Translations under genes and position numbers: made by a program
Notes under the pieces: generated by a model
Database searches by the model: none
What the model was told of the DNA's origin: nothing
The model's input: the letters and a program-made list of their open reading frames with translations, nothing else
From: an uncultured Alphaproteobacteria bacterium
GTDB taxonomy: Bacteria; Pseudomonadota; Alphaproteobacteria; Rhodobacterales; Rhodobacteraceae
Assembly (NCBI GenBank): GCA_902580265.1
Contig: CACHJY010000003.1
Span: 18,700 to 82,699 of the forward strand
Length of the DNA stretch: 64,000 nucleotides
Direction: 5' to 3'
Shown here: piece after piece, positions 36,924-45,648 of the stretch
How the letters are laid out: each line of letters starts with the position of its first letter
Position numbering within the stretch: the first letter of the stretch is position 1

Positions 36924-37778
36924 ATGAACTCAAAAGGCTTTAATAAGGATATTTTAAAAGAGAAAGTTGGATTAGCTGGCTGTGGAAATATGGGCTTACC
37001 TATGCTTAATTCAATGTTATCAAAAAATATTGATGCACAAGGATATGATATAGAGAGTAAGAAAGCTTTATTAGGCTTAGAAAAAGACTTTGTAAGTTGT
37101 AAGAAGAAGTTTCTTGATGACAGGAATATTATAATTAGCGTTGTTAGAGACGCATCAGATACCAAAGAGTTGTGTCAAGGAACCAATGGGTTGTTTGAGC
37201 AGCAATCTAGTAAAATTTTAATAATTGCTTCAACACTATCTCCAAAGTTCTTAATGAATTTAAAAGAAAAGGCGCCAAAAAACATTACGGTTATTGATGC
37301 TCCCATGTCTGGCGCAACATTTGCTGCTAATGAAGCAAAATTGACCTTTATGGTTGGGTGCGAAAAAAATTTTTTCAATTATATTGAACCTCTCTTAGGA
37401 TTAATGGGCTCTGAAATAAATCATATTGGAAATTATGGATCAGGTATGATGGTGAAAGTTCTAAATAATTTTATCGCCGCAAGTTCTGTTGTATCCGTTA
37501 GGCATGTGTTGCATCAGGCTCAAAAGTTTGGGCTTGATATAGATGCTTTGTTCAGGACTATTGACACTTCTTCTGGTCAAACTTGGTTTGGTACAAATAG
37601 AGCAGATATAGAATGGTTTAAAGAAAACTTCGAAAATGACAATACTATGGGAATTTTAAGAAAGGACGTTTTGGCCTATGTGGATGCTTGTGAAAATGAA
37701 GACGATAAAGATAAATTCGTTAATGGTGAGTTAAGTAAATCAATTTTAAAGGCTTTAAAAAATATGCCAGCAGCATAG
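36924..37778 (+). CDS. NAD(P)-dependent oxidoreductase, 3-hydroxyisobutyrate dehydrogenase family
   Basis: 284 residues of the beta-hydroxyacid dehydrogenase family: Rossmann GLAGCGNMGLPML at residues 14-26, substrate loop APMSGATFAANEAKLTFMVG and catalytic Lys in GMMVKVLNNFIAAS (about residue 173). Members reduce or oxidise 3-hydroxyacids (HIBADH, tartronate semialdehyde reductase, glyoxylate reductase), and the substrate here is open. The HAD gene follows 30 bases later on the same strand, likely in one operon. Confidence 0.85.
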   Translation: MNSKGFNKDILKEKVGLAGCGNMGLPMLNSMLSKNIDAQGYDIESKKALLGLEKDFVSCKKKFLDDRNIIISVVRDASDTKELCQGTNGLFEQQSSKILIIASTLSPKFLMNLKEKAPKNITVIDAPMSGATFAANEAKLTFMVGCEKNFFNYIEPLLGLMGSEINHIGNYGSGMMVKVLNNFIAASSVVSVRHVLHQAQKFGLDIDALFRTIDTSSGQTWFGTNRADIEWFKENFENDNTMGILRKDVLAYVDACENEDDKDKFVNGELSKSILKALKNMPAA

Positions 37779-37808
37779 TAATCAAGGGACTTATTTTAGG
37801 AAATTTTT

Positions 37809-38528
37809 ATGAATAATGTTAGAGCACTAACTTTTGATACTGGTGGAACTATATTGGATTGGCATTCGGGCTTTAAAGAAGCATTTAGAATGATTGGTAA
37901 AAGATATAATTATTTTAAAGATTGGGAATTTTTGGCAAATGAGCTTCGAAGAAGGAGTTTAAAGTCGATGCTTAACTTAGGAGAAAATGAAACTCCCAAC
38001 TATAACTTTGATGATGCACATAAGTTTATTCTCTTGGACCTAATAAATGAGCATAATTTAACTAAATTTACAGAAGAGGATATAAACTATATTGCATATG
38101 AGACTCCACACAATTTCAAATGTTGGAGTGATTTTCCTGAAATGCTGCCTAAGCTGAGAGAAATGTACATCGTTTGTTCATTTACTATCCTTAGCTATCG
38201 AATAATCATAGATACGGCTCGAAAAAATGGCCTTTCGTGGGATGCTGTTTTTTCATGTGAGGGTATTAAAAAATATAAATTACTTCCAGAAGCTTATCAA
38301 ACGGTGGCGCAGAATCTCCAATTGGAACCAGAGCAGTGCTTGATGGTTGCTTGCCATAACTTTGATCTAGATGCAGCAAAAAGGGTCGGCTTCAAAACAG
38401 CTTTTGTTAGACGGCCCGATGAATGGGGAGCGGAAGGGCCACCTGACCCAACCCCTAATCCCAATCACGATATAATTGTTGATAATTTTCCTGATCTGTT
38501 GAAAAAATTAGAGAAGAATTTGTGTTGA
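37809..38528 (+). CDS. HAD-family hydrolase (haloacid dehalogenase type II-like)
   Basis: 239 residues with HAD motif I TFDTGGTILDWH (nucleophile Asp10), motif III region KKYKLLPEAYQTVAQNL (Lys) and motif IV VACHNFDLDAAKRVG. The second Asp of the usual DxDGT is replaced (DTGGT), which is typical of dehalogenase-type members rather than phosphatases. It likely hydrolyses a 2-haloacid or phosphate ester; the substrate is not known. Co-transcribed with the preceding dehydrogenase. Confidence 0.8.
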   Translation: MNNVRALTFDTGGTILDWHSGFKEAFRMIGKRYNYFKDWEFLANELRRRSLKSMLNLGENETPNYNFDDAHKFILLDLINEHNLTKFTEEDINYIAYETPHNFKCWSDFPEMLPKLREMYIVCSFTILSYRIIIDTARKNGLSWDAVFSCEGIKKYKLLPEAYQTVAQNLQLEPEQCLMVACHNFDLDAAKRVGFKTAFVRRPDEWGAEGPPDPTPNPNHDIIVDNFPDLLKKLEKNLC

Positions 38529-38548
38529 AACTAAAGACAAACCACTGT

Positions 38549-39316
38549 TTATTTCTTTGAGAAATCATCAGCCATTCTTAATGAGTTCATAAACTCAGCT
38601 CGCCTGAGAACCAAATACAAAATAAGTTGGACTAGAGGTTGTTCACTTTTTAAATTTTTTTCAATTAAATCTTCATCAATTGTCCTGATAAGACAGCTTT
38701 CCAAAGCAAACGCGCTGTTATTATGTTTTTTGCCTCTTATCAATGTACTTTCTCCAAAGCATGTTCCCATTGTTAAAGTAGCTAATTCTCTATTATTTTT
38801 TGTAAATAATTGTACGCTCCCTTTTTCCAAGAAATACATTCTATTATTTGAGAAACCACTTCTGAAAATCCAGGTACCTTCTTCAAACTTTCTAAGCTTT
38901 GTCTCTTTCTCGTTTTTTAAAAGAAATTTCTCTTCAAAAAGTAGGGGTGCTTTATCATCATCAGAAACTTGAAAAATTCTTCTTAAGCTATATTTTATAA
39001 TGGATTTTACTAGAGGCCCTGCGCTATTAATTTGACTTCTTACTGGATCGCCAGACAGGCGGTAAAGATCAACTTTTTTATAGCGCCTATACTTTAGTTC
39101 ATTTGGTCGGCCCAGGATTGTTTCCGCGACACCTATGGGATCGTTGGGTTTTAATAGCTGTGTAAATTTATTTGCCCCATAGCTTAATAGTTCCCCACTT
39201 TTGATGATGTAGCATGCGTCTCGGCAATTGAAATCTATCTCACAATCCTCCGAAAGTGTTAGTTCGCTAATATACTCTTCGGGTACACTTTTTATTAGTT
39301 CAGAGATCTTTAACAT
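38549..39316 (-). CDS. Cyclic nucleotide-binding-domain protein (two tandem cNMP-like domains)
   Basis: 255 residues with two beta-roll domains of the cNMP-binding type, at about 15-115 (CYIIKSGELLSYGANKF, LLKPNDPIGVAE) and 135-245 (KFEEGTWIFRSGFSNNRMYF, LTMGTCFGESTLIRGKK). The second has the phosphate-binding cassette FGESTLIRG. No HTH follows the last domain, so it is not a CRP-type regulator; it may be a cAMP/cGMP sensor acting on a partner. A class III cyclase is encoded at 50.5 kb and could supply the ligand. Confidence 0.8.
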   Translation of the reverse strand: MLKISELIKSVPEEYISELTLSEDCEIDFNCRDACYIIKSGELLSYGANKFTQLLKPNDPIGVAETILGRPNELKYRRYKKVDLYRLSGDPVRSQINSAGPLVKSIIKYSLRRIFQVSDDDKAPLLFEEKFLLKNEKETKLRKFEEGTWIFRSGFSNNRMYFLEKGSVQLFTKNNRELATLTMGTCFGESTLIRGKKHNNSAFALESCLIRTIDEDLIEKNLKSEQPLVQLILYLVLRRAEFMNSLRMADDFSKK

Positions 39317-39406
39317 TTTTTAGAAGAAACTATTTTATTGCACTGTTATTAGCGATACGAAGACAAAAAATCAATAGCCTAATAAGTTCGGAATTGCTCT
39401 TAAAAT

Positions 39407-40414
39407 TTATAAGTTTCTCTTTCTCAAGCTAGACCTTTTAATGCTCTTTTTACTTTTGTCAGTCTCTTGCCACGGTCGTCCTAGTTGTGAAAAATGCTCT
39501 TCTGCGGAATAGGTTGCTGAAATGGGTGCTTTCTCTAACGAGTTTCGCATCGCTCGAATATGTCGAGCCGTTGTACCACAACAACCACCAATTATTTTTG
39601 CTCCGGCTGTAAATGCCATTAGCGCGTATCTGCTCATTATCTCAGGTGTTCCACTGTAAACTATTTTTCCTTCTTGATAAGAAGGTATGCCACAATTTCC
39701 TTTTGCAATGATAGGTAGATCGATATTTTGATTTTTTTTTATTTGTAATACAGTATCTACCATCTCAGAAGGCCCCACGCCACAGTTTGCACCATAAGAA
39801 GAGAGGTTACTATCCTCACAGAAGCGCACAAAGGTTTCGGGACCTATACCCATCATGGTTGATCCATGGGTATCAAAGCTTAAAGTACAGCAAGTTGGTA
39901 ACCCTGTTCGGTTCGCAGCATCTATTGCAGCCTTCAATTCATCAAGCGCGGATATTGTCTCAATCCAAATCATATCTGCTCCACCGCTTTTCAAAGCATC
40001 CATTTGCTCATGAAAAATCTCAACTGCATCATCATAAGTGAGCAATCCTAGAGGTTCAAATAGCTCTCCTGTTGGTCCTACTGAGCCAGCAACTAATTTT
40101 GTTTCTTGAAATTTATCGGCACATTCTTTAGCAATTTCAGAAGCTATAAAATTTATTTCTGCAACTTTCTTTTCTGCATTATGTAATCTCAATCTACAAC
40201 TTGAGCCACCAAAAGAATTTGTGAGAATTAACTGAGATCCTGCCTCCAGAAAATCTGTATGAAGTTCAAAAATTTTATTAGGCTGATTTAAATTCCAAAG
40301 TTCTGGAGCGTCTCCTGTTAACAGACCTTTAAGGAACAAATTAGTGCCTGTGGCTCCATCAGTTAGAAGAAACTTGTCCTCTAAAAGTCGATCAAAACTA
40401 GATTCTAAAAGCAT
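39407..40414 (-). CDS. bmt: Betaine-homocysteine S-methyltransferase (homocysteine methyltransferase family)
   Basis: 335 residues of the Zn-dependent homocysteine methyltransferase family. LLTDGATGTNLFLKG starts the barrel, GSVGPTGELFEPLG follows, and the zinc ligands are in SYGANCGVGP and GGCCGTTARHIRAM. Transfers a methyl from betaine (or dimethylsulfoniopropionate or S-methylmethionine) to homocysteine to give methionine. The neighbouring dimethylglycine-dehydrogenase-type gene supports betaine as the donor. It is 10 bases downstream of metY on the same strand. Confidence 0.85.
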   Translation of the reverse strand: MLLESSFDRLLEDKFLLTDGATGTNLFLKGLLTGDAPELWNLNQPNKIFELHTDFLEAGSQLILTNSFGGSSCRLRLHNAEKKVAEINFIASEIAKECADKFQETKLVAGSVGPTGELFEPLGLLTYDDAVEIFHEQMDALKSGGADMIWIETISALDELKAAIDAANRTGLPTCCTLSFDTHGSTMMGIGPETFVRFCEDSNLSSYGANCGVGPSEMVDTVLQIKKNQNIDLPIIAKGNCGIPSYQEGKIVYSGTPEIMSRYALMAFTAGAKIIGGCCGTTARHIRAMRNSLEKAPISATYSAEEHFSQLGRPWQETDKSKKSIKRSSLRKRNL

Positions 40415-40423
40415 ATTAAAGGG

Positions 40424-41731
40424 TTACTTTTTATCTGCAATTTTAAGTGCTTGGTCTATATCTGCAATTATATCATCTATATGTTCAATACCAACTGCTA
40501 GCCTAATATATCCAGGAGTAACGCCTGCTTTAAATTGATCTTGCAGTGAAAGTTGGGAATGGGTAGTTGATGAAGGATGAATTGCTAGAGTACGTGTGTC
40601 ACCAATATTAGCAACATGATAAACCATCTTAAGATTATCAATAAATTCCTTGCCCGCATCGGCGCCTCCACGTAAAACCATTCCAACAATTGGGCCATAA
40701 CCAGTTTTAAGATATTTATCAGCTGTTGCTTTATCTTTCCCTTCAAAAAGAGATGGATAAATGACTTGTTGTACTGCTTTGTGCTTCAAAAGATAGTTTG
40801 CCAACTTTTCTGCATTTTCTTGATGCGCTTTAAAACGTAATGGGAGTGTCTCAAGTCCTTGAATTATATTAAATGAGTTCATTGGAGATACTGCTGAACC
40901 TAGGTCCCGTAACAAAACCACTCTGGCTCTGACAGCGAAAGCAATGGGCGCACCTAATGCTTCAGGCACCAATTGTCCCCAAACGGCTCCATGATAGCTT
41001 TCATCTGGTTGATTAAATAATGGTTGTCTTTTAGGATTTGCCGTCCAGTCAAAGTTCCCGCTATCAACTATAATTCCGCCTATAGAATTACCATGCCCAC
41101 CTATATACTTTGTTAGTGAATGGATCACAATTGCTGCACCATGTTCGATTGGCCGACAGGTTAGTGGAGAGACCGTATTATCTATAATTAAAGGTATGCC
41201 CAATTCTCTACCTATACTAGCAACTTCTTCAATTGGAAAAACTTTCAATTTAGGATTTGGAACTGTTTCTCCAAAAAAAGCTCTAGTTTTTTCATCTACA
41301 AGCTCCCCAAATGTTTCAGGTTTTTCGGGATCGGCAAAGCGAACTTCAATTCCGAACTGCTTAAACGTGTTCACAAATAAATTCCAAGTTCCACCATAAA
41401 GGTGAGGCGAAGAGACAATATTATCTCCTGCACTGCATAAATTTTGAATTGCTAAAGCAGTTGCTGAAGAACCTGAAGATAGAGCAAGTGCTGCAGCTCC
41501 TCCTTCTATTGAAGCAACTCTTTCTTCAAGAACCGCGTTAGTTGGGTTCATTATACGCGTGTAGATATTGCCCAGTTCTTTTAGGGCAAACAGATTAGCT
41601 GCATGTTCTGTATTTTTAAATTGATAGCTAGTTGTTTGATATATAGGAACAGCTACGGCGTTTGTATTGGTGTCGCTTCTATATTGTCCACCGTGTAGAA
41701 CCAAAGTTTCTGCATTTGTATAATTAGACAT
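40424..41731 (-). CDS. metY: O-acetylhomoserine aminocarboxypropyltransferase / sulfhydrylase
   Basis: 435 residues, Cys/Met metabolism PLP enzyme family. The opening ETLVLHGGQYRSDTNTNA and YTRIMNPTNAVLEERVA fit MetY. PLP Lys lies in IHSLTKYIGGHGN (about residue 205). It makes homocysteine from O-acetylhomoserine and sulfide (or methionine from methanethiol). It is co-transcribed with the homocysteine methyltransferase gene and is divergent from the Lrp regulator, which may control it. Confidence 0.93.
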   Translation of the reverse strand: MSNYTNAETLVLHGGQYRSDTNTNAVAVPIYQTTSYQFKNTEHAANLFALKELGNIYTRIMNPTNAVLEERVASIEGGAAALALSSGSSATALAIQNLCSAGDNIVSSPHLYGGTWNLFVNTFKQFGIEVRFADPEKPETFGELVDEKTRAFFGETVPNPKLKVFPIEEVASIGRELGIPLIIDNTVSPLTCRPIEHGAAIVIHSLTKYIGGHGNSIGGIIVDSGNFDWTANPKRQPLFNQPDESYHGAVWGQLVPEALGAPIAFAVRARVVLLRDLGSAVSPMNSFNIIQGLETLPLRFKAHQENAEKLANYLLKHKAVQQVIYPSLFEGKDKATADKYLKTGYGPIVGMVLRGGADAGKEFIDNLKMVYHVANIGDTRTLAIHPSSTTHSQLSLQDQFKAGVTPGYIRLAVGIEHIDDIIADIDQALKIADKK

Positions 41732-41768
41732 ATTTCACCTCAATAAATTTTTGTAGACAATAGGAAAA

Positions 41769-41847
41769 ATTTTCTTAAATATAAATAAATATTTAGAAAA
41801 TATACTAAATTATTTAATATTTAATGATTTATTAGAAAATTTTTCTA
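41769..41847. promoter_or_regulatory. Inverted repeats between metY and lrp-like gene (probable Lrp operators)
   Basis: In the 136-base divergent spacer, ATTTTCTTAAATAT (41769-41782) and AATATTTAGAAAAT (41788-41801) are imperfect inverted repeats, and TAGAAAATTTTTCTA (41833-41847) is a palindrome with perfect 7-base arms. The shared half-site TTTTCTA fits the AT-rich palindromic sites bound by Lrp/AsnC proteins, which often repress their own gene and a divergent target. No S-box-like structure is visible. Confidence 0.55.
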
Positions 41848-41867
41848 TTATCTGGAATAAAAAAAGA

Positions 41868-42320
41868 ATGGATGACATTGACAGAAAACTTTTAACCCTA
41901 CTTCAAATAAACGCAGATTTACCTTTATCCGAAATCGCAAAGAGAGTAGGTATTTCAGCTACTCCCTGCTGGAATCGGATTAAAAAGCTGGAAGAGCAAG
42001 GCGTCATTAAATACAAAGTATCACTCGTTGACAAAGAAAAGGTAGGTTACTCTGTTACGGTTTTTCTCTCTATCTCAGTAAGTAACCATAACTCAGATTG
42101 GTATGCTGAGTTCGAGAAAGTTGTGATGAGTTACAACAACATTTTAGAAGTACATCGATTAACCGGATCGAGCGCAGACTACTTGTTAAAAATCATTGCA
42201 AAGAGTATTGAAGAATATGACGCCTTTCAGCAACGATTAATATCTGAGATCCAATTTGCTGGTATGTCCTCAAGCATATCTTTGAAAGAGGTGAAAAACA
42301 GCAAGCAGATACCAGTATAA
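41868..42320 (+). CDS. Lrp/AsnC family transcriptional regulator
   Basis: 150 residues: N-terminal winged HTH (LLTLLQINADLPLSEIAKRV, GISATPCWNRIKKLEEQGVI) and C-terminal RAM ligand-binding domain (EVHRLTGSSADYLLKIIAKS). Lrp-type regulators sense amino acids and bind DNA as octamers or dimers. The divergent MetY suggests methionine or a related amino acid as effector. The intergenic palindromes are natural operators. The gene stops seven bases from the convergent stop of the dimethylglycine dehydrogenase-type gene. Confidence 0.93.
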   Translation: MDDIDRKLLTLLQINADLPLSEIAKRVGISATPCWNRIKKLEEQGVIKYKVSLVDKEKVGYSVTVFLSISVSNHNSDWYAEFEKVVMSYNNILEVHRLTGSSADYLLKIIAKSIEEYDAFQQRLISEIQFAGMSSSISLKEVKNSKQIPV

Positions 42321-42326
42321 CACTTG

Positions 42327-44780
42327 CTATAAACGCATTCTCGATCCTTCAGGATCCCAAGGACTATTACAAAGAACTACACAGCGCTTTTCCTTTCCTA
42401 CTATATGAGTTTTAAGTTCTATGCCTGGTTCAGAAAACTCTGGTTCAACAAAAGCCATTGCCAATGATTTGCCAACATTATGGCCATAACCACCTGATGT
42501 TGTCATGCCAATTCGTTTATTATTTTTGGACCATATAGGTTCATACCCATTTGCCTCCACTTCTGCATCTTTAATTTCTAAGGTGATTAAAGTTTTTTGA
42601 AGTGCTTTTTCTCCTTCTGATAGTTCCTTTAAAGCTGGTGTCTTCCCTACAAACTCCACATTTTTGCCCCTGGATATCCATCGATTTAGCCCTGTTTCGC
42701 CTGGTGTATAGGCTTGCATGAATTCGTAATTCCAAATTCCAAAACTTTTTTCTAGTCTCAGAGTATTAAGAGCATAATAGCCATATTCTTGGACACCAAG
42801 GTCTTTGCCTTGAGAAATAAGTAATTCTCGTAGAGCGTTCAATTCTAAAGCATGACAATTTATCTCGTAACCAAGTTCACCTGCAACTGACAATCGTGCG
42901 ATTTTTGTCTTAATTAGTCCAATGTCGATTTCATTACATGACATGAACTTTAAATTCTCATTAGATACGTCAAAGTTTGTTAATCTTTCAAGCAATTTTC
43001 TAGAATTTGGACCTGAAATTGCGTAGCCGCCAATATTATCACTTATATCTAGTAGCGATATCTCTCCATCTGTGTGAATACTTTTAATTCCACCTGGTAA
43101 ATGATCATGAAACCATCTCAAATGCCACTCTCTCAGATAATAGCTTCCCATAATCCAAAAAACATTATTCCCCCAGTTTAAGCATGTCAGATCTCCCTTG
43201 AGTCTTCCATCATGCCCTAGCATTACCGCAAGCTTTACTTTTTTGTTGCTCGGTATGTCGGTAGCTAATAGTTGATTTAGCCACATCTCAGCCCCTGGCC
43301 CCTTTATTTCAAATCGACTAAACCCAGAACTATCTAATATTCCAGCATTTTCCCTCACATTAAGGTGTTCTTTTTTTACAATTTCAAAAGCATTTGAGCG
43401 TTTTAAACTGGGTGTTTCCTTGAAATTTTTTGGTCCAAATAATAATGGTATCTCAAGCCCCCAACTGTTACCAAATATTGCCCCATTATTCTTTTGAATG
43501 TTCCACACGGCTGTTCGTTTCAGATCTCTGCCTGCTGGTAGCTGCTCATTAGGGTAGCTCATAACAAACCGCCTGCTGTAAAATTGACCTGTTGTTTGCT
43601 TTATATATTCTCTATTTGAAGCAAAATCACCATATCGAGCTATATCCATAGACCATGGATCAGATTCGGTTTCTCCAAAGATCATCCACTCAGCAAGTGT
43701 TTTTCCAACGCCACCTCCCTGAAGAAAGCCTGCCATAACTCCACAAGCAAGCCAGTAGTTTTTAATACCTTTCACAGGCCCTACCAAGGGGTTGCCATCT
43801 GGAGAAAATGTGAACGCTCCGTTTACCCAATTTTTTATCCCAACATTTTTTAAGTCTGGATACCTTTCAAAAGAGAGAGCCAATTCATTCTCTAATCTAT
43901 CAAAGTCCTCTTTAAATAACTCCATCCCAAAGTCCCAAGGCGCTCCATCTAGGGCCCAATGCTCATGATTAATTTCGTAAATACCAACCAAAATACCTTG
44001 ATCCCATTGTCTCATGTATGTGAAACCCTCAAGATCTACAGTCATCGGAACCTCAAAATCCATCGCCTCTATAGTAGGAATACTTTCAGTAACCAAGTAA
44101 TGATGTTTTAAGGGTGAAATTGGCAAATTCAATCCTGCCATCTGTCCTACTTGCTTTGCCCAAAGCCCGCCCGCATTCACTACATGCTCAGTAACTAGCG
44201 CTCCTTTTTCGGTGTGTACTTCCCAACATCCGTCAACTCTCTGTTTTAATTCATTTACCTTATTATTCTCAATTACTTCAGCTCCATATTTTTTTGCAGC
44301 TTTAGCATATGCCCAAACGGTGCCTGTCGTATCAACATAGCCCTCTCTATCTGCCCACAGCCCACCCAAAACTCCTTTTGTATCCATTATCGGACATTTG
44401 TTTTTTATCTCCTCTGGGGTCATAAGATAAACGTCTTCTATACCAATAGTTTGATATGTTCTATATGCCGATTGAAGCCATTCCCACCTATCAGAAGTAC
44501 TCGCAATTGTTATACCTCCAGTCATATGCAATCCAATGTCCTGACCGCTTTCTTCTTGAATTTTTGAAAGTAAATCTAGGGTATATCCCTGCAATGCTGA
44601 CATGTTTGGGTCAGCATTCAAAGCGTGCACCCCCCCAGCAGCATGCCAGCTAGAACCTGCAGCTAAAACGGATCTCTCTAGAACAACACAATCAGTCCAA
44701 CCATTTTTAGCGAGGTGATATAGAACAGAAACGCCAACAACTCCTCCACCTATTATAACGACTTGATACCTATCTTTCAT
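42327..44780 (-). CDS. Dimethylglycine/sarcosine dehydrogenase-type flavoprotein (DAO + GcvT)
   Basis: 817 residues: an N-terminal FAD-dependent DAO domain (VVIIGGGVVGVSVLYHLAKN; covalent-FAD His46 in SSWHAAGG) to about residue 370, followed by the FAO_M linker and a C-terminal GcvT-like folate-binding domain (FEIKGPGAEMWLNQLLA; AGELGYEINCHALE). Enzymes of this form oxidatively demethylate dimethylglycine or sarcosine and pass the one-carbon unit to tetrahydrofolate. Beside the betaine-homocysteine methyltransferase, dimethylglycine is the obvious substrate, so the unit should link betaine to methionine and folate carbon. Confidence 0.87.
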   Translation of the reverse strand: MKDRYQVVIIGGGVVGVSVLYHLAKNGWTDCVVLERSVLAAGSSWHAAGGVHALNADPNMSALQGYTLDLLSKIQEESGQDIGLHMTGGITIASTSDRWEWLQSAYRTYQTIGIEDVYLMTPEEIKNKCPIMDTKGVLGGLWADREGYVDTTGTVWAYAKAAKKYGAEVIENNKVNELKQRVDGCWEVHTEKGALVTEHVVNAGGLWAKQVGQMAGLNLPISPLKHHYLVTESIPTIEAMDFEVPMTVDLEGFTYMRQWDQGILVGIYEINHEHWALDGAPWDFGMELFKEDFDRLENELALSFERYPDLKNVGIKNWVNGAFTFSPDGNPLVGPVKGIKNYWLACGVMAGFLQGGGVGKTLAEWMIFGETESDPWSMDIARYGDFASNREYIKQTTGQFYSRRFVMSYPNEQLPAGRDLKRTAVWNIQKNNGAIFGNSWGLEIPLLFGPKNFKETPSLKRSNAFEIVKKEHLNVRENAGILDSSGFSRFEIKGPGAEMWLNQLLATDIPSNKKVKLAVMLGHDGRLKGDLTCLNWGNNVFWIMGSYYLREWHLRWFHDHLPGGIKSIHTDGEISLLDISDNIGGYAISGPNSRKLLERLTNFDVSNENLKFMSCNEIDIGLIKTKIARLSVAGELGYEINCHALELNALRELLISQGKDLGVQEYGYYALNTLRLEKSFGIWNYEFMQAYTPGETGLNRWISRGKNVEFVGKTPALKELSEGEKALQKTLITLEIKDAEVEANGYEPIWSKNNKRIGMTTSGGYGHNVGKSLAMAFVEPEFSEPGIELKTHIVGKEKRCVVLCNSPWDPEGSRMRL

Positions 44781-44844
44781 ACTTTCCCCCTTTAAGAAAA
44801 AATATTTTTCTCCAATTTTGATTACTTAAGTTGAAACTAATAAA

Positions 44845-45636
44845 TTATTTTCCTTTCCACTTTGGGTCTCGTTTTTCAGCAAATGCTTTGGCACCTTCAA
44901 TTTGATCCTCACTTGAATATAAATGATCAACAGTTTTAAATTGCCTTTTGGTTATTCTGTTTAGGGCATCTTGAAATTTTAAATCCTCTGCTTCACGCAC
45001 AATTTCTTTTATGGCTGCATAAACTAGAGGTGGTCCACTCGCTAAAATCTCGGCCAAGTCCCATGCTTTTTTTCTCAGCTTATCGAATTTTACTATTTCT
45101 TTTATTAATCCATACGACATTGCCTCTTGGGCATCAAACCATCGCCCTGTTAACAAAAGGTCCATAGCAACATGGTAAGGTATTCTTTTTGGAAGCTTAA
45201 TAGAGGCTGCATCAGCGACAGTCCCTGAACGAATTTCGGGTAATGCAAAGGTAGCATTTTCTGAGCAGATAATAAGGTCACAAGACAAAGCTATCTCTAA
45301 TCCACCACCACAACAAATACCGTTTACAGCGCAAATCACAGGCTTATTGAGATTCCCAAGTTCTTGAAGTCCTCCGAAACCTCCGATTCCATAGTTGCCA
45401 TCTACAGCATCTCCATCAGCAGCTGCTTTTAAGTCCCAACCTGCAGTAAAAAATTTCTCTCCCTCAGCTCTTAAGATAGCTACGCGTAATTTGGAATTAT
45501 CCCTGAAACCCATGAAGATTTCACCCATTTTTTGGCTAGTAAGCAGATCTATGGCGTTTGCCTTGGGGCGGTCGAGTGTGACCTCAAGGATTGCTCCCTT
45601 GATCTTTGTTTTTAATTCATTCGTCTTGATTGTCAT
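44845..45636 (-). CDS. caiD: Enoyl-CoA hydratase/isomerase, carnitinyl-CoA dehydratase-like
   Basis: 263-residue crotonase. FFTAGWDLKAAADG, GIGGFGGLQELGNLNKPVI and the oxyanion-hole GICCGGGLEIALSCD match the CaiD form; FALPEIRSGTVADAASIKLP carries an equivalent of the catalytic region. CaiD reversibly dehydrates carnitinyl-CoA to crotonobetainyl-CoA. The order here (CaiD-like, NDP-forming CoA ligase, acyl-CoA dehydrogenase) matches what a butyrobetaine/carnitine-type pathway requires. Other 3-hydroxyacyl-CoA substrates are possible. It is the last gene of the set, 12 bases downstream of the ligase. Confidence 0.75.
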   Translation of the reverse strand: MTIKTNELKTKIKGAILEVTLDRPKANAIDLLTSQKMGEIFMGFRDNSKLRVAILRAEGEKFFTAGWDLKAAADGDAVDGNYGIGGFGGLQELGNLNKPVICAVNGICCGGGLEIALSCDLIICSENATFALPEIRSGTVADAASIKLPKRIPYHVAMDLLLTGRWFDAQEAMSYGLIKEIVKFDKLRKKAWDLAEILASGPPLVYAAIKEIVREAEDLKFQDALNRITKRQFKTVDHLYSSEDQIEGAKAFAEKRDPKWKGK

Positions 45637-45648
45637 TTTTTGTACCGT

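Noticed and set aside
41732..41867. SAM riboswitch ahead of metY
   Set aside because: No conserved stem or pseudoknot is visible; AT-rich palindromes fit protein operators better.
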